Assembly (NCBI RefSeq): GCF_900074925.1 | Contig: NW_019716255.1 | Location: 2,700,287-2,764,286 of the forward strand | Source: Ramularia collo-cygni | Taxonomy: Eukaryota > Ascomycota > Dothideomycetes > Mycosphaerellales > Mycosphaerellaceae | Length of the DNA: 64,000 bases | Direction: 5' to 3' | Shown here: positions 51,867 through 61,404 of the stretch, piece by piece | How the letters are laid out: each line of letters begins with the position of its first letter | Position numbering within the stretch: the first letter of the stretch is position 1 | The notes under the pieces: model-generated | Told to the model about the DNA's origin: nothing | What the model saw: only the letters and a program-made list of their open reading frames with translations | Database searches by the model: none | Program-made: the position numbers and the translations under genes

Positions 51867-53790
51867 ATGGGCCCGACTCCATCATCCACCAGCATGCCAC
51901 CAGCCACAGCGTCCGCGGACCCCACTGCCGCCGGCGCGCAGCCTGTCACGATGAATGGCGCATCATCAGCAACTCCGCTGACTGCTCCTGTCTGCTATCT
52001 GACCGACAAGCTCTCGTCGGAAGTCCGGATTCGCATCTACGAGTACATATTTTCAGGCGCCCGCGCGCGGCGAATTGAGCCTGCCCGAAGAGCCACTCTC
52101 GGCGAGCACAGGCAGAAATCATCACTTGTGCCTCGCTCAGACTCCTCTAGGCATCGACTCTTTCCCTCACACTCCTGTAGATATCTACTTCAGGCTGGCG
52201 AGAAGCGCGTCTCGACCAACATCTTTGCGGTCAGCAAATTGATCCACAATGAGTCGATCGAGTCGTTCTACAACACAACCATCATCTCGGCCACCTGGGA
52301 GGAATTTCATCTTCTTCTTACCCTTGGCTATCCACGCAGTCTCATTCGCAACATCGAGATCGTGTCCTGCAACAGCCAGCCTGGCTTTGGCGGCTACGTT
52401 CATTATCTTCTCTCGGAGGCTCGGAACATTGCCGCGACTCAAGACATTTACTATCTGGAGCGATGGTCTGACACCAACTGGGCCTCCTTCACGCCACACT
52501 ACGGTCCGTCAATTCGCTGCCGATTGTGGTCTTGGGCCAGTTACCTGCACCGACATTGGAAAATACAGGCTCCACGGGCAGTTTGATGGCATTCGGTTTA
52601 CGCATCAGAAGATCCTACGGATGTGGCCAGAGGTCATCAACACACCTGAAGGCTATGACGCTCTCCGTGAAGTCGGGATCCTGCTACAAGAGAGCATGGT
52701 CGGTGGAATGTTTAGTAATCTCGCGGCGTGGGGAGCCCATACTTCTTTCAGACTCTGGGTGGGACTGCTACAGCAGTTATCTGACCACTGGTGTCGTGGA
52801 TACTTTCCGCCCTATCAGAGTATCTTCAGTTTCGTATCCTTCTCGCAGACTTGGGTGGGCAAAAGAATGACGTTGCCCAAGGGCTTTCAAATGCACAAGT
52901 TGGGACCTTCCAATCATCCTCGGCTGCTTGAGGATTTCACTGAGATGCTATCAGTTCACACTCAGAGCTACAAACTGCATTTTAGAGGTGAAGATGAACG
53001 CGAAGTATACTCAGAGATTCGGCGTCCCCAGTGGGAGGAACTGGGTGATGAGAGTGAGTTGAAGTACGAAGCCTATCATCAGGGCAAGCAACACAAGGAA
53101 GTCGTTGCGCTCATGATGAGGGATCCCATCCATGAAAAAATACTTATCCCATGGTATACCATGCAGGACGCGCTGCTCAGCGTGGCCACGGTCGAGGTCG
53201 TACACGGCAAGCAAAAAATCGACAGTGCCTCAAAAGAAGACATGCATGCCATGTTCAGCCTGCACTATGCGATGGGTCTAGCTAATTCGTCTGACGACTT
53301 CATTGGAGACGAAAAGATCGCTCATGAGGAGTGGTCTGAAAAGCTGTTGAGGCGCTATTTCCACGTGGCCCGAATTGCGCGAGCAGACCTGCTTGATCGA
53401 GTACCTCTTCGAGTGTTACGCGTCGCACTCAACTTCACGTTTGCGGTTTCGGCAATTGTCGATTCGCCACCTTTAAATGCTCCGGAAGGACCCCGGGAGC
53501 AGGAAGCATACGATCGGACAGGCGATGACATGCAAGGCCGGGGAGATGGGCTAGATGGCGCTTTTCTAGAAGCGCTGGAAGAGTATGGTGATGGTAACTC
53601 CGCTGTCAAAAAGCTCAGTATTGAGGAGGGCCTGCTTCTCGCCCGAGAACCAGACAACGTGGACTATGATGCCGACGACATCGTCCCAGACGAGCTTGAT
53701 GCGCGGTTGTACATGCCTTTCGTCCGTGGCTCTGGACGACACATCCGCGCGGCGTGGGACATGCTGTATCCGGAGATCGTGAAATCGTGA
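51867..53790 (+). CDS. long TD-LS-E family protein, paralogue B, with one frameshift
   Basis: Start at 51867 (CACAATGG) gives an Ala/Thr/Pro-rich leader like paralogue A; an in-frame ATG at 51711 is less likely. LTDKLSSEVRIRIYEYIFSG and TNIFAVSKLIHNESIESFYN match A. Near 52410-52425 similarity to A switches frame (from YVHYLLSEARN to LPRLKTFTIWSD). From there one uninterrupted frame runs to the stop at 53790. It matches A to about 53090 and then continues for some 235 residues not present in A (from KEVVALMMRDP to the end), an acidic, Leu-rich domain I do not recognise. The lesion could be a real mutation, a sequencing error, or two separate products (an ATG at 52249 opens the second frame). 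Confidence 0.6.
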
Positions 53791-54050
53791 AATCGAGACA
53801 CGACGACTAGGCAATCGATGGAAACGAGTGCGAGGAGGTGCGGAGTGTGATGTATTGACGATAAACCTTCTATCATGGCATGGAGTTTGACATTCGGGAG
53901 ATCTTTATGATACTTTTACCATGGAAAATTCTCGACACCGAGGAAGGCGTTTGGATGGGAAGACTAGACGTTGCTTTCTGATGTGAAATGAATGTTTTAC
54001 GAAAATACAAAACGACCAATTACCTGCTATGCTAAACTCCATCTCCCCTC

Positions 54051-54618
54051 TCACCTCTGAACAACTCGGTCCTCACCAACAAAGTAATAATTAGGCGACC
54101 CAAGCTGACTCCAAGCCGCGCTGGCAGAAACCTTCGCACGCGGCGTCTTTTTCACAGTGCTTGAACTGACCACTTTCGAACGCATCGGCTTTCCTTCACA
54201 AGGCAGACCCGGCTTCGTCGAATAATCAACTTCAGGCAAAGGACCCGATAGTCGCAGTGCCGGCGAGACAGTAGTAGTAGAGGCAGCAACCATTTGAAGC
54301 TCCTCAAGATCTTTGAGCATCTCATCTATTTCAATCTCATTAGCGCTTCTCTGTTGATCTTCTCGCGAGATCTGATCGCTTTTCGAATTCTGGAATTTTT
54401 TGGACTGCTGATTCGCCGCCACTGTGGAGTCATGTATCGAAGTGGTGGGTTTTGAGGTCGACAAGGTGGGATGGCCGAAATGATGCATTTGGGGATTTTT
54501 GCTGGGGGGGGGTTTGATGAGGTTTCTATATGTTTTTTCTTGTTTCTGGGACTTGTAAGTGATGGATATTTGGGTATTGGGGATTATGGACTCGGCGATG
54601 GAGATGGTTGGGAAGTTC
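54051..54618 (-). CDS. hypothetical small protein, 5' end unresolved
   Basis: The open frame from the ATG at 54488 encodes 145 aa. The same frame continues upstream without stops to 54618, where ACTAAC plus a CAAAG acceptor suggests the 3' end of an intron, so an earlier exon is likely but was not found. Product is Ser/Lys/Thr-rich with an acidic amphipathic stretch, ANEIEIDEMLKDLEELQMV, and ends WSQLGSPNYYFVGEDRVVQR. No domain recognised. A poly-C run (54504-54512) encodes three prolines. Confidence 0.45.
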
Positions 54619-55561
54619 CTTTGAGATGTTAGTTCATTCAGTTATATCTCTTTATTCCGTTGTTGAGTGATACATGTGATATTCCTTGTTGCACTGTCCT
54701 GAAATAGGGGTCTCGATGTGTCAAAGGGATTTGACACGTCGAGATTTTAACAGCATTGCAGAGTAGTAGCACAATTAATCGAGATCAACTCTATCTCTCG
54801 AGTCTCGACTCTCTTTGGCGATTGTCCATCCAAACTTCTAGTAACCACGTCGCGTAAAATCACCCCTCTCGACGCGCCAAAGATATTTCAAACCGCTGGA
54901 GATTAATAGCACTGCAAAGTAGTGTCAAAGGTTCGTCGAGATAAGAGACACTTGTCGACGCTTCTCCTTAAAATCTGCAATCAAAAAAATCGTGTAGAAT
55001 GTGATTCCCTGAAAATATCCAATGGCCCTAGCTCCTTTAGATTAACCTCCAGGACGATCGGGTCGTCCTCGTTCTGGATCAGGCCTGCTTCGAATCTGTT
55101 GATCTCTACGCTCCTCATCGAGAGAAGGGACGATCTCCATGTTGCCGTCTTTGGTCGACCCACTAGTCACCTTCTTGTTCCAGATGACGAAGGGGATGGT
55201 ATCTTTCAAGTACTCTTCGGGCGCCTTTCATCTAGAAGAATTTACGAATTATGCACTGCGTGTGAAAATGCTCGTCTCCACGGATCTGGAAGGGTTTGAG
55301 CGTTTGGAACCCGCTTGCATATCAAAGCTATAGTTGGTTTTCTCGAGAGAGGTATAGATGAAATGGGCGATTCCCCGTACAAGTTTCAGTTATTACTTTG
55401 GTCAAGGTCTACGTGTCTCGACAAATCCACGAACTTTTATCCCTCTCGATCCCACTAGAAGAGCCTAGTAATGTCTGAACTCCCAGAGAAACAGAAGTAG
55501 ATCGGCGGTCAGTCCCTCAGGAGAATGCGTGAATATACTGTACTTTGTGTCTACCTATACT
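54619..55561. other. intergenic, repeat-like and relic sequence
   Basis: Two copies of a GCAYTGCARAGTAGT motif lie near 54753 and 54911. Around 55139-55333 a plus-strand frame reads FHLEEFTNYALRVKML and similar, protein-like but short and without partners, so a gene relic is possible. No intact gene. Confidence 0.4.
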
Positions 55562-56344
55562 TCATGCACGTGATGGTCCTTTTCCAGCTACTTCTGGTCC
55601 GAGCTCAGTCGACATTGGCCTTATAAGGCGGTGGGATGCCTCATCCTCGGGGAACATCACCCGCTTCATGCGCGAATCGCCCGCCTCGCCAACGCTCTCC
55701 GCTCCGCCACCTCCCACCACGCCATCCATCTCCCATCCCGCCACACCAATCCCACAGTCCCACAAGAAGCTGTGAATGCACCGCGTGCATTTCGCCCTCA
55801 TGGCGCGCCCGTAAGTCTCGATCGGACACGCGCAATTCGGGCACGCAACGATCCTTCCCTCCACTTTCGCCTTCTCGATATACTCCTCGCTTTGCTCGTT
55901 CTCCATTCTGCGTTCAGCTGTTGTCTGCTGGTAGTCCTCTTGAGATGCAGAGTTACAGCTTTTGCAAACGAGGAGGTCTGATTCGTGGTAAATCTGTCCG
56001 GAATTGCAGCCTGACTGCAAGCAGAATTTGTAGTCTGGATTGGCACCATTTCTGATGCGCTCGTGCAGATAATCGTACCGGTCACTGTCTTTTTCGAGCA
56101 TGTTATTGTTCAAATACTCCTTGCTTCCGACAAGCTTTTCAGAGCAGTCTGGGCAGCTGAACACAGGCCAGTAATGGTTGTTGATGCTCGCAGTCCACCA
56201 GTGCCGAAGACAATCAAGGCATGTCGTCACGCCGTGCTCACAAGCTTCTGTTGGTGGCTTTGGCGCGAACTCGTCGGCCTTCTTCGATTCGCAGCAGCAT
56301 GCGCACTCTTGTATCTTCCCAGACTTTGATCGTGTGAGGACCAT
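55562..56344 (-). CDS. RBR-like RING/IBR protein, possibly degenerate
   Basis: 260 aa from the ATG at 56344 (MVLTRSKSG); an in-frame ATG 29 codons upstream is possible. Cys-rich throughout. RING1-like ECACCCESKK with CEHGVTTCLDCLRHWW and FSCPDCSEKL lies in residues ~12-75. An IBR-like block (FCLQSGCNSGQIY, LLVCKSCNS) is at ~105-140. A third block, VACPNCACPIE with CTRCIHSFLWDCG, is at ~165-200. RBR ligases relay ubiquitin through a RING2 Cys. Here the last block has Leu in HSFLWDC where the family normally has Cys, and a low-complexity tail follows instead of more fingers. It may be a diverged member of a fungal IBR expansion. Confidence 0.65.
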   Translation of the reverse strand: MVLTRSKSGKIQECACCCESKKADEFAPKPPTEACEHGVTTCLDCLRHWWTASINNHYWPVFSCPDCSEKLVGSKEYLNNNMLEKDSDRYDYLHERIRNGANPDYKFCLQSGCNSGQIYHESDLLVCKSCNSASQEDYQQTTAERRMENEQSEEYIEKAKVEGRIVACPNCACPIETYGRAMRAKCTRCIHSFLWDCGIGVAGWEMDGVVGGGGAESVGEAGDSRMKRVMFPEDEASHRLIRPMSTELGPEVAGKGPSRA

Positions 56345-58094
56345 TGCTGTGGATGATGTCCGAGAGACGGTCTCACTTCTTGTCTTGTTAGCGAAGCACA
56401 GTGAGATACCCCTATCTCGATAGCTGGTCACCTGCTGTCTGATTGGTGCGCGGGATCTTCTTCTCCGGCAAGATGCCGCTGGCGAACCGCTTCGGTATCG
56501 GTACGGACTCTTCCGTCGACGAGAGAAAATACGCGCGGGCAGAGAGCGCTATGAGTGTTTAGTGAATGCCCGCCGACGCGCACAAAGCTGTGGCTTTGGT
56601 GTGTTGCGACGCCGAGAGTCTGGCGATTCGCAAAGGCTGGTGAAAATGACAACAGCAGCTGGCAAAGCGGTGGCAACGCTTTGACAGTGGCAATGGCAAT
56701 GGCCGCGGCAGGTTCGAGAGCGCTGACAGAGCGCTGGCAAGGCGATGCTGTAGCAGATCGCGTGAGAAACGCGGCGAGGATGGCGATGTTGATGTTGATG
56801 AGTCGGTGTATGAGGCGCGACTTCCAAAAAGGATGTAGTGTTTGCTGGCAAGACTTGCGCTCCACCGTCACCTGCGGCGGTGCAGCACGGACCTATCCCG
56901 ACATTCTGCTGCCTAGAGCTGCCATAGTAACTTCATAAACGCTCTTATGAAGATGCTGATACGATTTGCCCTCTGCCCGCCAAGGGCACAGTTCGAGCGT
57001 AGCATCATCGTTTGACGAGTGCAAATGGAGCATCATGCGGGCGTCGAAAATGCCGCTCTACGACGCTTTGAAGACACCCACGATCGTTTGAGTAGAGACG
57101 AGGTGGTGAGGCAACAAGCGGCCAGTCTCGACGTGCACTCGGCCAGATCCCAGGGGTGGAGATTAACATCACTTCCACTTCGTTTCCCAGCTCGCTCATT
57201 ATACCACCAACCACCTCGCGTCTACATGTAATCTTTCTGGCCGCTGGATGCGCTTACATCCCGCGATGTGTACAAGGTATTCGGGACCTGGAATGGCACT
57301 TTGATGGAAGGCTTGGATGGTAACTGTCAGCCAGATGGCCTCCAATCCGCGTCGAGAGAATCCCCACGGTCGACAGCGTCGTAGAGCCGTTCCTCTTGTT
57401 TTGGGCTTGGATACGAAGATCAGTAGCGGGGTCTGCATTGACAGATCGATGAGAAGAAGAGAGAAGAGAGGAGAGGTCGTTGTTGAAAGTGGGGCCGGCG
57501 GAGTGCAACTCCCAAGTTTCCCGGAGCCGGAAACTTAATCTGGCGGCAGCTTTGTCGCCACAATCTCTAACTTCTCTCTCCTCCTCCTCCCTCTTTTTCA
57601 ACCTCACTCCCATCACGTCGCCTTTATGAAGTCACTGCGGAGCCTCATCGGTCCGGTAGACCTTCTGCGACCTCAGGGAAACAGCTGACGTATGGCGAAG
57701 CGAACGCGATGAAATTCTCCCGCAATGACAACATACTGTACCTCCTTTAGCATCCACATCTTGCGTGTAGGCTTTGTCAAGACATCCCGAGATCGCGGCA
57801 CCTTTGCAGTCCCTAACAATGCGGTACGCTATCGGCAAGCCATCTACGATCTCCACAGTCGTCTCACAGACCTCCAAAGCGATGGTTGACTTCGAAAGTC
57901 GAGACTGATGATGCACTCTACTGGAGCCGCAGGATAACAACGCTCTCTCGACTTCTTGCTACAAGCTGGAGGAGAGGTTCGCTGATAATTCCTGTCCATC
58001 TCAACAGTAAATTCGGCTCCTGCTCTGCGATACTGGTAGCGCTTAGACATGCAGGTTCTTTTGAATGTGTCCAGGCGACGGATTGGACACAACA

Positions 58095-58132
58095 GGATCA
58101 GCGTCGCTCTCTCGGATCAGTGTCGCTCTCTC
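58095..58132. repeat. 19-bp tandem repeat with dispersed core
   Basis: GGATCAGYGTCGCTCTCTC occurs at 58095-58113 and 58114-58132. TCGCTCTCTC recurs at about 58283 and 58443, the last two followed by CCGC. Confidence 0.75.
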
Positions 58133-58946
58133 TGCCTGATATAATGGTGTCNCTACTGCTGGGAAGGGAGCTGCATCTACCAAGAAGTCAAAGGCGGTTA
58201 GATTTGGCGTGGATGATCTTACTTTATGATCACCCTTCTAATGGCGCACTGTGCATTGGAAGGACCGTCATGGGGAGAACCGTCGCTCTCTCCGCTTGAT
58301 ATCCAGGACTTCGCTAATGAGGACGTAGCTTGACCTACAGGCTAGTTGTCTCCGATTGGAAAGCAGAACAAGATAGAGCTTCGGTCAACGAAAGTACTGA
58401 TCGATCGATCGCACAGAGGAGAGATGCGTAGTGCAAAACCCATCGCTCTCTCCGCAAATTGTACTGCCCCGCTTTAACCCGCAGTCACTCTCACTACCAC
58501 CAAGGAGGCGACGAGGCGACATGAACCATTCAAAGAGCGTGGGCTGCTGCGCCCGGCAAAGATCAACGGATCGGCCTCGCTATCGTCGTCGCATCCCGAT
58601 GACGAGTCTGACGGACGGGAACTGCTTCGTCAAGCCAACTGGCTGCATCACGGTGAGACAGCCGAGCCTCACAGACATTGCGAGATTTCCCCAAGGTAAA
58701 CTTCATCTTTTAGCTGCCACGGTATATTGGAGCGAATGTAAATCACCGAAGTCTGGGCGCGGCCCTTTTTGAAAAGTTCTAGTGCTGACAGCCGTTCTTG
58801 GCCAGACTGCCGATGTTTATACATGAACAAGACACTAGCTAGTACATCATTCTCGCCAATCACACGCTCCAACTCCCGAGCAATGCCGCGTGTGCTAGGA
58901 TAAACCCTACCCTACCCGGGGTTGACACCCAAGCCCTTGGGAGTGC

Positions 58947-58975
58947 TTCGCATTGACACCATGTGGCAATGCGAA
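58947..58975. promoter_or_regulatory. perfect 9-bp palindrome upstream of FAD oxidoreductase
   Basis: TTCGCATTG, an 11-bp spacer, then CAATGCGAA. It is 191 bp upstream of the ATG at 59167. Symmetry and position fit a dimeric transcription factor site (zinc cluster proteins often use inverted repeats with fixed spacers), though the half-site is not the usual CGG. Confidence 0.5.
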
Positions 58976-59166
58976 CGATAAACTGCGGTCTACTTATTTC
59001 ATTCCCAGGTACTAATCATTGATCATCGTTTCACCGAGATAGCACTGCCGCTCAGTCCCGCGGGTCATTTAGTGCCGATGGTTCAAGTGGTATAAACATG
59101 TCTGACATCCCTTGGCCCTCTCCTTACAGGTAACAGTCATTCTTTTTATTCTTCACAGTCTTTACT

Positions 59167-61000
59167 ATGGTTCGTTACAACACTCCTTTAACTGCGGCCG
59201 TTGGCCTGCTTTCAACCGGTCTCGTACAAGCGCAACTTGGTGGATCGTCCGGTAGTGGTGGATCTGATCGTTGGGATGTCGTTGTCATCGGAGGCGGCTC
59301 TTCAGGCACTTTCTCTGCAATCAGACTTCAACAGCAAGGTCTGAACGTGGCCCTCGTGGAGCGAAAGAATCGACTCGGCGGTAATTGGAAGAACCAACCA
59401 ACTTTGAGCATGTGGAATGATTGTTAATCCTCTCCTCTAGGTCATGTCGACACATATGTCGACTCAGCCAGCGGCGTCACCCACGATTATGGAGTCCAGG
59501 TCTTCACCAACTCGTCCGTACTTGTCGACTACTTTGAGCACTTCGACATTCCCCTCGTTTCTTCCGACCTTACATCCGGTGCAAGCGCCCGTCTCAACGT
59601 CGACTTCACAACCGGCAACCCCCTCAACGCTTCCACCCTGCTGAGCAGCAACACGACAGCCCTTGCCACAGGACTTCTAGGTTACAAAGCCGAACTGGCC
59701 AAGTACCCCTACCTCGCTCAGGGCTGGAACTTGACCTACCCAATCCCAGAGGACCTCACCATCCCATTTGGCGAATTCCTCCAAAAGAAGGGCCTCGATG
59801 GCGCCGCTTTCGTAGCATACTCCTACGCGGCAGGCTGCGGTAACATCCTTGCCCAGCCCACTCTCTTCGTAATGAAGTACTTTACCGAGCTCCAAGTTGA
59901 CGACATCATTACCAACGGCTTCCTCACCAACGGCATCAAGAACAACCAAGAACTCTACAACCGCGCCCTGACTGAACTCGGCGAGGCCGCCTTCCTCTCC
60001 TCCACAGTCTACAACGTCACCCGCGATGCAGACGGCGTAGAAGTCCACATGTTCACCCCGGACGGCCCCAAACAGATCAAAGCCCGGAAACTCCTCATCA
60101 CCATCCCTCCCAAATACGAGAACCTCTCCCCTTTCCTCGCTCTGGACAACACCGAGCGCAACCTCTTCAGCCAATTCAACAACACCTACTACTGGGACAT
60201 GATGCTAAAGAACACCGGTTTCCCCACAAACGCCACCTTCAACAACTTGGACCCAGACAACACCCTCCAGATCCCCTCCATGCCTGCAGTATACAACGTC
60301 GGCGCCGTGCCCAACATCCCCGGAACTTTCGCCGCGTACTACGGCTCCGTCACACCCCTCTCGGAATCCCAAGTCAAAGCCGCCGTACAAGAAACCATCN
60401 CTCGTATCCGTGAAGGTCAAGGCTGGGCCGCACCTTCGGGAGAATTGGAGTTTGCGGGTTTCAACTCACATGCACCTTTCGTCCTTACCGTCCCAATTGA
60501 AGCTGTCAAAGCTGGTTTCTACGACAAGTTGGTAGCGTTGCAGGGTGAGAAGAATACTTTTTACACCGGAGCCGCGTGGCANAACCAGGCCAGTGGTGAG
60601 ATTTGGGAATTCACCGAGGCGCAAATCTTGCCGAGATTGGTCAAGTCGCTGGGTCGGAGTGGGTTGAAGCCTCTCACTCGTGGCAGGGGAAGCGTGTAAG
60701 TCAAACTCCAAGGGCAGAAGAGCGTAGAGGGTGGTTTGGAGATATTTCTCTTGAGCTACCACTGCACGATATGCGCCACATCCCAATCGTCCAAGACATC
60801 GGCTAACGTTTCTCTCTTTCCCTCTTAGGCATGATACCGGCAGCAACAACAGCACTGGCATTCTCGGTGGCAGCAATATTACAGAAGTGCCAGTTTCTGG
60901 TGGAAAGGAGTACACTGCCCCAAGTGGATACAAGTTGAAGCAGTTGAGCCAAGCGGTCAAGGCGTTCAAGGGCTTCAAGGGTTTCAAGAGCTGGTACTAG
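59167..61000 (+). CDS. secreted FAD-dependent amine-oxidase-like oxidoreductase
   Basis: Three exons: 59167-59380, 59441-60695, 60829-61000; introns 60 and 133 bp. Product 546 aa. A signal peptide (about 1-22, ending VQAQ) is followed by a Gly/Ser linker and the FAD-binding dinucleotide motif VVVIGGGSSGT (38-48), with RLGGHVDTY after intron 1. Overall layout resembles fungal flavin oxidoreductases of the amine oxidase/beta-cyclopiazonate dehydrogenase type. No prenyltransferase or PKS-NRPS is near, so it is probably not in such a cluster. Several N-x-[ST] sites (NTT, NLT, NVT, NNT) suit secretion. The last exon encodes a Gly/Asn/Thr-rich segment and a Lys/Phe repeat (KAFKGFKGFKSWY). N at 60400 and 60582 hide one residue each. 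Substrate unknown. Confidence 0.82.
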
Positions 61001-61404
61001 ATGATGGCTGGTTGGCTATTGTCTCATAGTGGACATCTTTTCACCTTTTGAGGTTTCATATCTGCGGCGGCGACCGACTGCACGTCTTTCAACGACCACT
61101 TGCGCTCAATAATCAATACACTTTATCTGATACAATGGACAGCGACTTCGCTTTCGTTGGATCCATCAACTCTCATGTCCGCAAATGTGACCTCGCACCC
61201 CCGATCGCACCAGATGGCCGATACATTCGTCTCATACAATAAGCGGCAATGTGGTTCGTTACGTGGAGTTCCATATTGGCAACGAGAAATACCCACTGGC
61301 GCATCCTTCAACGATCGATGGCCTCTCTTACAATGCGCAGCAACTCCATTGGTTAGTTGCCCCTCACATCCTCCACCGCTCTCCTCCCATTATCATCGTC
61401 ACGT
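61001..61404. other. convergent intergenic region
   Basis: Three-prime regions of the FAD oxidoreductase and SMC3 genes, which converge. No gene seen. Confidence 0.55.

Larger units (their letters stand above)
56345..59166. other. 2.8 kb gene-poor region
   Basis: No supportable gene on either strand. It contains a 19-bp tandem repeat at 58095-58132 whose GTCGCTCTCTC core recurs near 58282 and 58442, N at 58152, and a palindrome at 58947-58975. The last few hundred bases are the promoter of the FAD oxidoreductase. Confidence 0.5.

Noticed and set aside
54922..55299. 125-codon frame on the plus strand
   Set aside because: Competes with another frame over the same bases and is poorly protein-like; recorded only as a possible relic region.
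59076..59135. Sequence resembling the D-arm of a tRNA (GGTTCAAGTGGTAT)
   Set aside because: No matching acceptor stem and no T-loop at the right distance; it is in the promoter of the FAD gene.
59167..61000. Secondary metabolite cluster around the flavin oxidase, methyltransferase or MFS transporter
   Set aside because: No polyketide synthase, peptide synthetase, terpene synthase or prenyltransferase is present, and the three genes are far apart among housekeeping genes.
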